The notes below the pieces were generated by a model, which saw only the letters and a list, made by a program, of their open reading frames with translations, did no database searches and was not told where the DNA came from. A program made the translations under genes and the position numbers. From Mesorhizobium sp. M2D.F.Ca.ET.226.01.1.1 (lineage in GTDB: Bacteria > Pseudomonadota > Alphaproteobacteria > Rhizobiales > Rhizobiaceae), in assembly GCF_004022705.2 (NCBI RefSeq), contig NZ_RZOY02000008.1, forward strand, positions 248,001-312,000: a stretch of 64,000 nucleotides of DNA. Reading direction: 5' to 3'. Each line of letters begins with the position of its first letter. Positions within the stretch are counted from its first letter, which is position 1. Below are positions 53,625 through 62,288 of the stretch, piece by piece.

Positions 53625-53639
53625 CCTCCTTCCCCGCCC

Positions 53640-54872
53640 ATGACTGAGACACGGTCCCGGCAGATCGTCATCGCCGGGGCCGGCATTGCCGGGCTGACCG
53701 CAGCACTTGCCTTTGCCGAGCGCGGCTTCCCGGTAAAATTGTTCGAGCAGGCCAAGCAGCTCGAAGCGGCCGGCGCCGGCCTCCAGCTTTCCCCCAACGC
53801 GACCCGCATCCTTGCCCGGCTGGGCGTGCTCGAGCGCCTGCTGCCCAACGCGATCCGGCCGGAAGCGGTGGTGCTGAAGGACGCCAGGAACCTGCGCGAG
53901 CTGGCGCGCGTGCCGCTTGGAGCGGCGGGTGAAAGCCGCTGGGGCGCTCCCTATCTCGCGGCACATCGCGCCGACCTGCAAGCGGCGCTGATGGCAACGG
54001 TGGCACAACGGCCGGAGATCGAGCTTGTCACCGGCGCGCAGGTGACCGGCATCGCCACCGGCCCGCAAAGTGTTGTCGCAACGGTCGAGACCGACGGCAA
54101 GGCCACGCAGGCCGCAGGCGGCCTGCTGCTCGGCGCGGACGGCGTGTGGTCCTCGGTTCGCGCCGCGCTTGCTGGGACGGCCGGCTTTGCGGCAAGCCGC
54201 TTCTCCGGCGAGCTCGCCTGGCGCGCGACGATTGCGGCACAAAGCGCCGCCGGCCAGGTTTTTGAGCAAATCGGCGCCAGCGATTGCGTCACCACCTTCC
54301 TGCATCCCGGCTTCCACATGGTCGCCTACCCGGTAAGCAAGGGCAGCGCCTTCAACCTTGCCGCCTTCACCAAGGGCGAGCGCATCGCCGAAGGCTGGTC
54401 AGGCCACGCCGACCCCGCGATCCTTTCCGGCGCCATGCTGGGCACGGCGGCAACGCTGTCGAGGCTGGTGGCGCTCGCCGGGCCGTGGACAGCCTTTCCC
54501 ATCCACACGGTCGAGCAACGGCGGTGGACTATGCCGGAGGGCATCGCGCTGATCGGCGACGCTGCGCATGCCATGACGCCGTTCGCGGCGCAGGGCGCGG
54601 CCATGGGCATAGAGGACGCCTCGATGCTCGCCAATCTGGTCGCCGATTTTCCGGGCGACCTGAAGCAAAGCGTTGCCACCTGGGAGAATCTGCGACGGCC
54701 GCGCGTCGAAAGGGTGCTGAAACGCGGCGCGCTGAACCGGCTGGCCTGGCATGCCAGGGGGCCGGTGGCGATCGCGCGCAACCTGGTGCTGGCGACGCGG
54801 TCGGTAGAGAAGCTCGCTGCGGATCTGGACTGGCTCTACGGGTGGGAGGAGCGGCCGGTGGCGCGGCGGTAG
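53640..54872 (+). CDS. FAD-dependent monooxygenase (salicylate hydroxylase/UbiH-like)
   Basis: A 410-aa single-component flavin hydroxylase: FAD loop GAGIAGL (11-17), DG motif LLGADGVWSSVR (about 162-173), GD motif ALIGDAAHAMTPFAAQGAAMG (about 303-323). Substrate is an aromatic acid or ubiquinone precursor. Co-directional with the zinc-finger gene. Distinct from the monooxygenase at 12629. Confidence 0.88.
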   Translation: MTETRSRQIVIAGAGIAGLTAALAFAERGFPVKLFEQAKQLEAAGAGLQLSPNATRILARLGVLERLLPNAIRPEAVVLKDARNLRELARVPLGAAGESRWGAPYLAAHRADLQAALMATVAQRPEIELVTGAQVTGIATGPQSVVATVETDGKATQAAGGLLLGADGVWSSVRAALAGTAGFAASRFSGELAWRATIAAQSAAGQVFEQIGASDCVTTFLHPGFHMVAYPVSKGSAFNLAAFTKGERIAEGWSGHADPAILSGAMLGTAATLSRLVALAGPWTAFPIHTVEQRRWTMPEGIALIGDAAHAMTPFAAQGAAMGIEDASMLANLVADFPGDLKQSVATWENLRRPRVERVLKRGALNRLAWHARGPVAIARNLVLATRSVEKLAADLDWLYGWEERPVARR

Positions 54873-54905
54873 GGTATCATCGTCAAACGGCTAACTGGAT
54901 AGGTC

Positions 54906-55072
54906 GGCGGGACAGCACCCCCTCTGCCCTGCCGGGCATCTCCCCCGCAAGGGGGGAGATCAGCTGTCGCCGCGGCTTTCGCCAATCACCGACGTCATGA
55001 GGCGGGAGCCGGCGTCCAAGCTGCCAATCTCCCCCCTTGCGGGGGAGATGAACGGCAGGACAGAGGGGGGTG
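54906..55072. repeat. Palindromic intergenic repeat, type B (copy 3, arms in opposite order)
   Basis: Left part reads CCCCTCTGCCCTGCCGGGC and ATCTCCCCCGCAAGGGGGGAG; right part TCTCCCCCCTTGCGGGGGAG and ATGAACGGCAGGACAGAGGGG. The same arms as the copies at 36198 and 46558, arranged in the opposite order around a different centre. Confidence 0.85.
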
Positions 55073-55129
55073 TGAAGGAACGCGACGTTTTCGTTCGACA
55101 GCGATGTCTTTGCCCGGGTATGATGGATA

Positions 55130-55321
55130 ATGGCCAAGGTGATCCGATACAAAATAGATCCCGCAAATCCGCCTCCGCTGACTGATGCTCAACGAACGGA
55201 GATTGCTGCGCTTAAGGCGCGTCCAGACCACGATGTCGACACAAGCGACATTCCAGAATCGCTCTACCGAATCGGTACTTCAACCCGATCTTGTAGCTCC
55301 GCGACAGGCAGAACCAGCTAG
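55130..55321 (+). pseudogene. BrnA-like antitoxin, apparently frameshifted
   Basis: A 63-aa reading MAKVIRYKIDPANPPPLTDA, then ALKARPDHDVDTSDIPES, matches BrnA-like antitoxins up to the DTSDIPE motif. After that it reads nonsense-like LYRIGTSTRSCSSATGRTS. In another frame the same DNA reads NRYFNPIL and stops at 55296, like the usual antitoxin end. One lost base near 55255-55268 would explain it. No BrnT toxin next to it. The 3' end overlaps the DUF2459 gene by 4 bp. Confidence 0.55.
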
Positions 55322-55983
55322 TCATACAACCCCATCGACCACCACAGCGACATTGGCAGCGGGTTCCACCAACCCGTGCGCAGGCCGGCAACCCTTAGTC
55401 CCGCCGCCGTCCACGTATTGCAGCCGACCAGCGCGTTGAAATGGCCGTTGGCCTCGTAGAAACGGTCATAGGTCGAGTAGCCGGCATCCTCGATGGCCAC
55501 AGGCCCGCCCGTACCCTGCTGAAAACTCGCGGCGATGTAGTCGAGCAACGCCGAGAAATGCTGTTCATCCACGTCGAAGCCAGCGACATCGGAATGCGGC
55601 TCCTTGATGGCGCCCGCGACATCGACATGCATCACCGAGGCATCAAGCGTCAGCGCCTTCACCACCGGCACCGTCTTTAACTCAGACCAGGTCGGCGTCT
55701 CCAGGTAGAAGGCGCGGCCGCCCCAGCCGAAGACGATGTAGCGCGCATTCGGCGCATCGGTCGGCAGGCCGGCATCGGCCAGGAAGGCGAAGCGGCGGCG
55801 CACGCCGTCATCGAGGGGAATCGCGATATCGGTGTGGATCGGGTTCTTCAGCACCAGGATATGCCGCGTGCCCTCACCTGCCGCGGCGGCAGGCCAGAGC
55901 GGGCGCGGCACCAGCGTGCCGAGCGCCGTGGCGAGTGCCACCGCGGCAACCAGCGTCGCAAGGTATCGCAGCGCTCTTCTCAT
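55318..55983 (-). CDS. DUF2459/TIGR02117 family protein
   Basis: A 221-aa membrane-anchored or secreted protein. N-terminal hydrophobic segment (about 5-25); conserved segments NPIHTDIAIP (about 47-56), YIVFGWGGRAFYLETPTW and NGHFNALVGCNTWTAAGL. The family is linked by name to urease-region genes, with no established function. It ends at an overlapping stop with the BrnA-like remnant. Confidence 0.85.
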   Translation of the reverse strand: MRRALRYLATLVAAVALATALGTLVPRPLWPAAAAGEGTRHILVLKNPIHTDIAIPLDDGVRRRFAFLADAGLPTDAPNARYIVFGWGGRAFYLETPTWSELKTVPVVKALTLDASVMHVDVAGAIKEPHSDVAGFDVDEQHFSALLDYIAASFQQGTGGPVAIEDAGYSTYDRFYEANGHFNALVGCNTWTAAGLRVAGLRTGWWNPLPMSLWWSMGLYD

Positions 55984-56013
55984 CGGGCGCGATAAGTCGG
56001 TCGCCTGGTGACT

Positions 56014-56170
56014 TCGTCATCCTCGGGCTTGACCCAAGCATCCATGCCGTGACGTCCGCCATCAAGTGCGGCGGAGTAAAATTCTGAGCCGTTGCAACGC
56101 CTTAGTGTAACGGCGTGGATCCTAGGGTCTGCGCTCGTCGCTTCGCTCCTTGCTTCACCCTAGGATGACA
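56014..56170. repeat. Palindromic intergenic repeat, type C
   Basis: CGTCATCCTCGGGCTTGACC and its rough inverse (ending ACCCTAGGATGACA) flank about 157 bp, with inner CATCCATGCCGTGACG and CGGCGTGGATCCTAGG segments. This is a common alphaproteobacterial intergenic palindrome. It lies between the DUF2459 gene and aapP. Confidence 0.8.
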
Positions 56171-56183
56171 ATCGAGTGGCCGC

Positions 56184-56987
56184 TCAGTGCAGGATCTGGC
56201 TTAGGAACAGCTTCGTGCGCTCGTGGCGTGGATGATCGAAGAACTCGGCCGGCGTGTTCTGCTCGACGATCTGGCCCTGATCCATGAAGATCACGCGGTT
56301 GGCGACTTTGCGCGCAAAGCCCATCTCGTGGGTGACGCAGAGCATGGTCATGCCTTCCTCGGCCAGGCCCACCATCGTCTCCAGCACTTCCTTGATCATT
56401 TCCGGATCGAGCGCCGAGGTCGGTTCGTCGAACAGCATGATGCGCGGGTTCATGCAGAGCGAGCGCGCGATCGCCACGCGCTGCTGCTGGCCGCCGGAGA
56501 GCTGGCCCGGGTACTTGTTCGCCTGCTCCGGGATCTTCACGCGCTTGAGGAAATGCATGGCGATCTCTTCCGCCTGCTTCTTCGGCATCTTGCGCACCCA
56601 GATCGGTGCCAGCGTGCAGTTCTCCAGGATGGTCAGATGCGGGAACAGGTTGAAGTGCTGGAACACCATGCCGACCTCGCGGCGCACCTCGTCGATCTTC
56701 TTCAGATCGTTGGTGAGTTCCTTGCCGTCGACGATGATCTTGCCCTTCTGATGCTCCTCCAGCCGGTTGATGCAGCGGATCATGGTCGACTTGCCGGAGC
56801 CGGAGGGGCCGCAAATGACGATACGCTCGCCGCGCATCACCTTGAGGTTGATGTCCTTCAGCACATGGAACTCGCCGTACCATTTGTGCATGCCGACGAT
56901 GTCGATGGCGACGTCGGTGGTCGAGATGTGCATCTTCTTGGCATCGACCTTCAGGTCTTCCGCGCTGACGGCGTTTTCGGTGGTCAT
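56184..56987 (-). CDS. aapP: General amino-acid ABC transporter ATP-binding protein
   Basis: A 267-aa ABC ATPase: Walker A GPSGSGKST (60-68), signature LSGGQQQRVAIARSL, Walker B IMLFDEPTSALDPE, H-loop CVTHEMGFA. It energises uptake of polar L-amino acids together with AapQ and AapM. Start ATG at 56987 has AGGGGA 7 bp upstream; a TTG two codons earlier is also in frame. Last gene of aapJQMP. A small palindromic repeat lies between it and aapM. Confidence 0.97.
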   Translation of the reverse strand: MTTENAVSAEDLKVDAKKMHISTTDVAIDIVGMHKWYGEFHVLKDINLKVMRGERIVICGPSGSGKSTMIRCINRLEEHQKGKIIVDGKELTNDLKKIDEVRREVGMVFQHFNLFPHLTILENCTLAPIWVRKMPKKQAEEIAMHFLKRVKIPEQANKYPGQLSGGQQQRVAIARSLCMNPRIMLFDEPTSALDPEMIKEVLETMVGLAEEGMTMLCVTHEMGFARKVANRVIFMDQGQIVEQNTPAEFFDHPRHERTKLFLSQILH

Positions 56988-57012
56988 GGCCAATTCCCCT
57001 TATCGTTGTTCT

Positions 57013-57059
57013 TGATGCATGTCCCAAAACCGCTCCACAGTTTTGGGCGACAGGCATCA
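57013..57059. repeat. Short palindromic repeat, type D, in the aapM-aapP gap
   Basis: TGATGCATGTC-CCAAAAC and the inverse GTTTTGG-GCGACAGGCATCA form a hairpin with a 9-nt loop. This short element is frequent in rhizobial intergenic DNA. In the transcript it could stall or process the mRNA before aapP. Confidence 0.75.
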
Positions 57060-58214
57060 GCGTTTGTAGCCGGTGTCGAGCCGGCGTTCGGTGTACATTG
57101 AGTAGCGCGACATGCCGAAGCAGAACAGCCAGAATACGAAGGCGGCAAAGATCAGGCCGGACTTCGCGGTTTGCGGCGTCGCCCAGTTGGCGTCGGCAAA
57201 ATTCTGCTTCACCACGCCGAGCAGGTCGAACATCGAGATGATCAGCACCAGGCTGGTGTCCTTGAACATGCCGATGAAGGTGTTGACGATACCGGGGATG
57301 ACCAGCTTCAGCGCCTGCGGCAGCACGATCAGGCCCATCTTCTGCCAATAGCCGAGGCCGAGCGAGTCGGCGCCCTCATACTGACCCTTCGGGATCGCCT
57401 GCAGGCCGCCGCGGATCACTTCGGCCATATAGGCTGCCGCAAACAGCGACACGCCGATCAATGCTCGCAGGTATTTGTCGAAACTGACGCCTTCCGGCAG
57501 GAACAGCGGCAGCATGACGCTGGCAAAGAACAGCACCGTGATCAGCGGAATGCCGCGCACCGTTTCGATGAAGACGACGCATAGCCATTTGACAATCGGC
57601 ATCTTCGAACGCCGACCGAGCGCCAGCACGATGCCCATCGGCAGCGACACGGCAATGCCGACGAAAGACAGGCTGAGCGTGACCAACAGCCCGCCCCAGC
57701 GCGGGGTCTCGACATGCGGCAGGCCGAACACGCCCCCGACCAGCAGGAAGAAGGCGACGATCGGCAGCGCCACGAAGAGCAGGATGGCGTTCAGCCCCTT
57801 GCGCGGCACGCGCGGGATGAGCATCGGCACCAGCAGCACCACAAACAGGATGGCGACCAGGATCGGCCGCCAGCGCTCCTCGACCGGATAGGTGCCGAAC
57901 ATGAACTGGCCGAATTTGGCGTTGACGAAGGCCCAGCAGGCGCCGGTCCAGCCATCGGGCTGGATGCCGCCCTGTGAGGCGGTCGTGCATACCGTGCGGT
58001 CCGGGCCGGTCCACACGGCATTGATGAAGGCCCAGTTGATGACCTGCGGTACAACCCAGAGCACTATGGCGATGCCCAGCAGGGTAAGGACGGTGTCGCC
58101 GACCGAACCGATCAGGTTTTTGCGCACCCAGGCATAGGCGCCGCGCTCCGTCGCCGGCGCCGGCTGCGCCAGCGCCATCTCGGTGCGCACCCAGGACGTG
58201 TCGTGTTCCTGCAT
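57057..58214 (-). CDS. aapM: General amino-acid ABC transporter permease
   Basis: A 385-aa HisMQ-type permease with an N-terminal extension and the EAA-like segment near EVIRGGLQAIPKGQYEGADSLG. It has about eight helices. Forms the channel with AapQ. Starts 4 bp downstream of the aapQ stop. Longer than most amino-acid permeases, as is normal for AapM. Confidence 0.96.
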   Translation of the reverse strand: MQEHDTSWVRTEMALAQPAPATERGAYAWVRKNLIGSVGDTVLTLLGIAIVLWVVPQVINWAFINAVWTGPDRTVCTTASQGGIQPDGWTGACWAFVNAKFGQFMFGTYPVEERWRPILVAILFVVLLVPMLIPRVPRKGLNAILLFVALPIVAFFLLVGGVFGLPHVETPRWGGLLVTLSLSFVGIAVSLPMGIVLALGRRSKMPIVKWLCVVFIETVRGIPLITVLFFASVMLPLFLPEGVSFDKYLRALIGVSLFAAAYMAEVIRGGLQAIPKGQYEGADSLGLGYWQKMGLIVLPQALKLVIPGIVNTFIGMFKDTSLVLIISMFDLLGVVKQNFADANWATPQTAKSGLIFAAFVFWLFCFGMSRYSMYTERRLDTGYKR

Positions 58215-58218
58215 GACC

Positions 58219-59406
58219 CTACCTCTCCACCAGCGCCATTCTGGCGTTGACGATGTTCATGACGAAGGACGTCACGAGGCTCAGCACCAGATAGGCGATC
58301 ATCATGATGAACACGCCCTCGACCGCTTGTCCGGTCTGGTTCAGCACCGTACCGGCGGTGGCCGTCAGATCGGGATAGCCGATGGCGATGGCCAGCGAGG
58401 AGTTCTTGGTCAGGTTTAGATACTGGCTGGTCAGCGGTGGGATGACGATGCGCATCGCCTGCGGAATGACCACCAGCCGCAGGATCGGACCGGAACGCAG
58501 GCCAAGTGCCGCTGCCGCCTCGGTCTGGCCTCTGCTGACGCCCCTGATGCCGGCGCGCACGATCTCGGCGATGAAGGCCGCCGTATAGAAGGAAAGCGCC
58601 AGCAGAAGCGACAGGAACTCCGGCTTGATCCAGAAGCCGCCGGTCAGGTTGAAGGTCGACTGCTTCGGGAAATCGAAGGTCAGCGGCATACCGCTGAGCA
58701 GGAAGGCGAGTACCGGCAGGCCGACGATCAACGCGACCGAGGTCCAGAACACCGGAAACTGCTGGCCGGTTGCCCTCTGCCGCTGATGCGCCCTATGGGC
58801 GACGAACCAGGCCATTGCTATGGCCAGCAGGAATGCGACACCGATCAGCCAGGAGCCGTCCCCCCAGACAGTGCGCGGCAAATAGAAGCCACGCTGGTTA
58901 AGGAAGGAGCCGAACGGCAGATGGATGCTCTCGCGCGGCGGCGGCAGCACGGCCAGCACGCCGGAATACCAGAAGAAGATGACCAGCAGCGGCGGGATGT
59001 TGCGGAAGATCTCGACATAGACCGTGCAAATCTTGCGGATCAGCCAGTTCTGCGACAGGCGGCCGATGCCGATGGTGAAGCCCACGACGGTGGCAAGCAC
59101 GATGCCGGCGACGGCAACGATGATCGTGTTGAGCAGACCGACGACCAGCGCGCGGAAATAGGTCGAGTCGGACGTGTAGGCGATCGGCGTGTCGGAGATG
59201 TCGAAGCCGGCCCTGCTCCAGAGGAAGCCGAAGCCAGAGGCAATGTGCAGGCGCTGGAGGTTTTCGATGACGTTGTGGACGATCCACCAGATCGAGCTGA
59301 ACAGCAGGATCACGACCAGCGTCTGAAAGAACAGGCTGCGTATTCTCGGGTCATTGATGAAGGAGCCGCGACTCGGCTCCTCGCGAAGGATTTCCTGCGA
59401 AGCCAT
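58219..59406 (-). CDS. aapQ: General amino-acid ABC transporter permease
   Basis: A 395-aa HisMQ-type permease: EAA-like segment EIVRAGIRGVSRGQTEAAAALG and the opening PRIRSLFFQTLVVILLFSSI. A long periplasmic loop (about 145-225) is typical of AapQ. Partner of AapM. Second gene of the operon, 62 bp after aapJ. Confidence 0.96.
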   Translation of the reverse strand: MASQEILREEPSRGSFINDPRIRSLFFQTLVVILLFSSIWWIVHNVIENLQRLHIASGFGFLWSRAGFDISDTPIAYTSDSTYFRALVVGLLNTIIVAVAGIVLATVVGFTIGIGRLSQNWLIRKICTVYVEIFRNIPPLLVIFFWYSGVLAVLPPPRESIHLPFGSFLNQRGFYLPRTVWGDGSWLIGVAFLLAIAMAWFVAHRAHQRQRATGQQFPVFWTSVALIVGLPVLAFLLSGMPLTFDFPKQSTFNLTGGFWIKPEFLSLLLALSFYTAAFIAEIVRAGIRGVSRGQTEAAAALGLRSGPILRLVVIPQAMRIVIPPLTSQYLNLTKNSSLAIAIGYPDLTATAGTVLNQTGQAVEGVFIMMIAYLVLSLVTSFVMNIVNARMALVER

Positions 59407-59468
59407 GGACCATCCCCTGGAAAGAGAAACCGGGAGGCAGACGACCTGCCTCCCGGATCACATTTCGA

Positions 59469-60497
59469 TCAGCGGATCGGCGGGCCGTATTGCAGGCCGC
59501 CCTTAGTCCACAGCGCGTTGATCCCTCGCGCGATCTTGAGCGGGCTGCCCGAGCCGACATTGCGCTCGAACATTTCGCCGTAGTTGCCGACAGCCTTGAC
59601 GATGTTGACGACAAAATCGTTCGACAGGCCGAGATCGGCACCGTACTTGCCATCGGGCTCGGTGCCGAGGAGGCGCTGGATGTTCGGATCGGTCGACGTC
59701 TTCATCTCATCGACATTCGCCTGCGTGATGCCGGCTTCCTCGGCGTTGAGCAGCGCGAAATAGGTCCAGCGCGCGATATGCGCCCACTGGTCGTCGCCCT
59801 GGCGCACGGCCGGTCCGAGCGGCTCCTTGGAGATGATCTCGGGCAGCACGACATGGTCGGCCGGCGAGGAGAGCGTCAGACGGATGCCGTAGAGGCCGGA
59901 CTGGTCGGTGGTGTAAGCGTCGCAGCGGCCGGCATCATAGGCGGCGTTGACCTCTTCCAGCTTCTCGAACACGACTGGGTTGTACTCCATCTTGTTCTTC
60001 TTGAAGTAGTCGGCGAGGTTGAGCTCGGTGGTGGTGCCGCTCTGCACGCAGACGGCGGCGCCCGAAAGCTGCAGCGCCGAGTTCACGCCCGGCAGCTTCT
60101 TGGCGTTGATCATGAAGCCCTGGCCGTCATAGTAGGTGATGCCGACGAAATCCAGGCCGAGCGCGCTGTCGCGGTTGCTGGTCCAGGTGGTGTTGCGCGA
60201 CAGGATGTCGATCTCGCCCGACTGCAGCGCGGTGAAACGCTCCTTGGCGCTGAGCGGCGTGAACTTGACCTTGGAAGCGTCACCGAAGACGGCGGCCGCC
60301 ACGGCGCGGCAGAAATCCGCGTCGATGCCCTTCCAGTCACCCTTGTCGTCCGGCGCCGAGAAGCCGGCCAGACCGGTCGAGACGCCGCACTGAATGAAGC
60401 CCTTCTGCTTCACCGTATCGAGCGTGCCTGCCGAAGCGGCGGACGCCATGAACCCGAGCGCGGCGGCGCCAAGGATGCCCAATGCAATGTGTTTCAT
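59469..60497 (-). CDS. aapJ: General amino-acid ABC transporter substrate-binding protein
   Basis: A 342-aa periplasmic binding protein. Signal peptide 1-23 (ends ASAASAG); mature start TLDTVKQKGFIQCGVSTGLAGFS; CVQSGTTTELNLADYFK mid-domain. AapJ binds a broad range of L-amino acids in Rhizobium. First gene of aapJQMP; start at 60497, with only a weak ribosome site. The upstream region holds a perfect 19-bp palindrome at 60601. Confidence 0.96.
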   Translation of the reverse strand: MKHIALGILGAAALGFMASAASAGTLDTVKQKGFIQCGVSTGLAGFSAPDDKGDWKGIDADFCRAVAAAVFGDASKVKFTPLSAKERFTALQSGEIDILSRNTTWTSNRDSALGLDFVGITYYDGQGFMINAKKLPGVNSALQLSGAAVCVQSGTTTELNLADYFKKNKMEYNPVVFEKLEEVNAAYDAGRCDAYTTDQSGLYGIRLTLSSPADHVVLPEIISKEPLGPAVRQGDDQWAHIARWTYFALLNAEEAGITQANVDEMKTSTDPNIQRLLGTEPDGKYGADLGLSNDFVVNIVKAVGNYGEMFERNVGSGSPLKIARGINALWTKGGLQYGPPIR

Positions 60498-60962
60498 GAC
60501 CCACAGACCCTTTTCTGTTACAGGCGCCCCTGCTGCCAGGCGACGCTTGATCTTTTTTCGTTTGTGAATGCAGCTCCCACTTAAGGTCCGCTCCCGGACC
60601 CGCATCGGTTGCCGATGCGCTGCCTCCCATTCACGAACCGCATCGAAGGCGATTATTCCCGTGAGGTCAAGGGAAATGACCGAATTGCGACACGTTTGAA
60701 AAGCAATTGCCGCAAATGCCTGAATTGCAGACAGGAGCACCATGAAACCGGCAGGCGATGCGAACAAATCAGTCAAGTTGCGCCGTTGCGAATCCATGGC
60801 CGGGCGGCGAAATCCGCTTCGGCAATAGCGGTGCTTTATTGAGCGCGCGCGCCGCTGGATTGGCCCATCGGAAGACCGGCCTTTGGCGGACCCGGCGCGG
60901 TTGCGCGGGCTTTGCCGCCGCTTTATGGCTCTCCTCCTGAATCATTCGATAGGCGACGAACC
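60498..60962. other. aapJ/metC divergent intergenic region
   Basis: 465 bp without a credible gene. It should hold promoters for aapJ (minus) and the lyase at 60963 (plus). The clear structure is CGCATCGG-TTG-CCGATGCG at 60601-60619. No SAM-II riboswitch core was seen before the lyase gene. Confidence 0.5.
60601..60619. promoter_or_regulatory. Perfect palindrome upstream of aapJ
   Basis: CGCATCGG-TTG-CCGATGCG, 8-bp arms with a 3-bp centre, lies 104 bp before the aapJ start. It may be an operator or an mRNA leader hairpin. Confidence 0.45.
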
Positions 60963-62135
60963 ATGGCTAAAGACGGTATCGAAATGGGCATCAACACGCG
61001 GCTTGCCCATTCCGGCAACAACCCGCGCGACTATTTCGGCTTCGTCAACCCGCCGATCGTACACGCCTCGACGGTGCTTTATCCCGACGCCGCTTCGATG
61101 GCCGCCCGCAGCCAGAAATACACTTACGGCACGCGCGGCACGCCGACGATGGATGCGCTGACGCTCGCCGTCGATGCGCTGGAAGGCTCGGCCGGCACCA
61201 TCGCGGTGCCTTCGGGGCTGGCGGCAGTGACGGTGCCGCTGCTCACCTTCCTTGCCGCTGGCGATCACTTGCTGATCGTCGACAGCGTCTACCACCCGAC
61301 GCGCCACTTCGCCGATACGATGCTGAAGCGGCTCGGCATCGAGGTCGAATATTACGAGCCGCGCATCGGCGCCGGCATTTCTTCGCTGATCAAGCCAAAC
61401 ACCAAGGTGGTGTTCACCGAATCGCCGGGATCCAACACCTACGAGGTGCAGGACATCCCGGCGATCGCCAAGGCGGCGCATGAAGCGGGCGCGATCGTGA
61501 TGATGGACAACACCTGGGCGACGCCGCTCTATTTCAAGCCGCTTGACCATGGCGTCGACATCTCGATCCATGCGGCGACGAAATATCCGGCGGGCCATTC
61601 CGACGTGCTGCTCGGCACGGTGTCGGCCAACGAGGCCTATTGGAAGCAGCTCTATGAGGGCTTCTGCACGCTCGGCTGCTGTTCCGGACCCGACGACATC
61701 TACCAGGTCCTGCGCGGCCTGCGCACGATGGGGGTGCGGCTCGAGCATCACCGCAAGAGCGCACTCGATATCGCGCGCTGGCTGGAGACGCAGCCGGGCG
61801 TGGCGCAGGTGCTGCACCCGGCGCTGGAAAGCCATCCCGACCATGCGCTCTGGAAGCGTGACTTCTGCGGCTCGAGCGGCATCTTCTCGATCGTGTTCGA
61901 TGGCGGCGGGCAGAAGGCACAGCACGCCTTCCTCGACGCGCTCAAGATCTTCGGCCTCGGCTATTCCTGGGGCGGCTATGAGAGCCTCGCCGTTCCGGTC
62001 TTCCTCGGCGACCGCACCATCGCCAAAGGCTCGTACGCCGGTCCGCTGATCCGCTTGCAGATCGGACTGGAGGATGTCGAAGATCTCAAGGCCGACATCG
62101 CGCGCGGGCTCGCCGCGGCGGCTGCCGCCGGTTGA
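60963..62135 (+). CDS. metC: Cystathionine beta-lyase (Cys/Met metabolism PLP enzyme)
   Basis: A 390-aa trans-sulfuration enzyme. PLP-lysine in SIHAATKYPAGHSD; VPSGLAAVTVPLL and DNTWATPLYFKP contribute the cofactor site; PIVHASTVLYP near the N-terminus. Cleaves cystathionine to homocysteine in methionine synthesis. Start ATG at 60963; MGINTRLAH could be an alternative start. Family members overlap in function (gamma-synthase, lyases), so the exact reaction is the best guess. Confidence 0.9.
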   Translation: MAKDGIEMGINTRLAHSGNNPRDYFGFVNPPIVHASTVLYPDAASMAARSQKYTYGTRGTPTMDALTLAVDALEGSAGTIAVPSGLAAVTVPLLTFLAAGDHLLIVDSVYHPTRHFADTMLKRLGIEVEYYEPRIGAGISSLIKPNTKVVFTESPGSNTYEVQDIPAIAKAAHEAGAIVMMDNTWATPLYFKPLDHGVDISIHAATKYPAGHSDVLLGTVSANEAYWKQLYEGFCTLGCCSGPDDIYQVLRGLRTMGVRLEHHRKSALDIARWLETQPGVAQVLHPALESHPDHALWKRDFCGSSGIFSIVFDGGGQKAQHAFLDALKIFGLGYSWGGYESLAVPVFLGDRTIAKGSYAGPLIRLQIGLEDVEDLKADIARGLAAAAAAG

Positions 62136-62223
62136 CAGGCTGACCGACAGGCGCGGGCCGCCACGTTCGCAGCCGCAGACACGCATCGGGCGAAGCGATA
62201 GCATAGTCCGCGCAATCAACTCG

Positions 62224-62253
62224 GGAACCTTTTTGCCGGCAGGCGCATCCAAT
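62224..62253 (+). promoter_or_regulatory. Candidate ECF promoter upstream of the sigma gene
   Basis: GGAAC (62224-62228), 17 bp, CATCCAAT (62246-62253). The same pair recurs at 62996-63024. GGAAC is the common -35 core of ECF sigma factors. Places the transcript start near 62260, before the ATG at 62289. Confidence 0.6.
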
Positions 62254-62288
62254 CGCGGATGCAAAAACTGTCGGAGGATCGGAGCGAG

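Noticed and set aside
60700..60962. SAM riboswitch before the metC-like gene
   Set aside because: I looked for a SAM-II type core and pseudoknot segments and found none.
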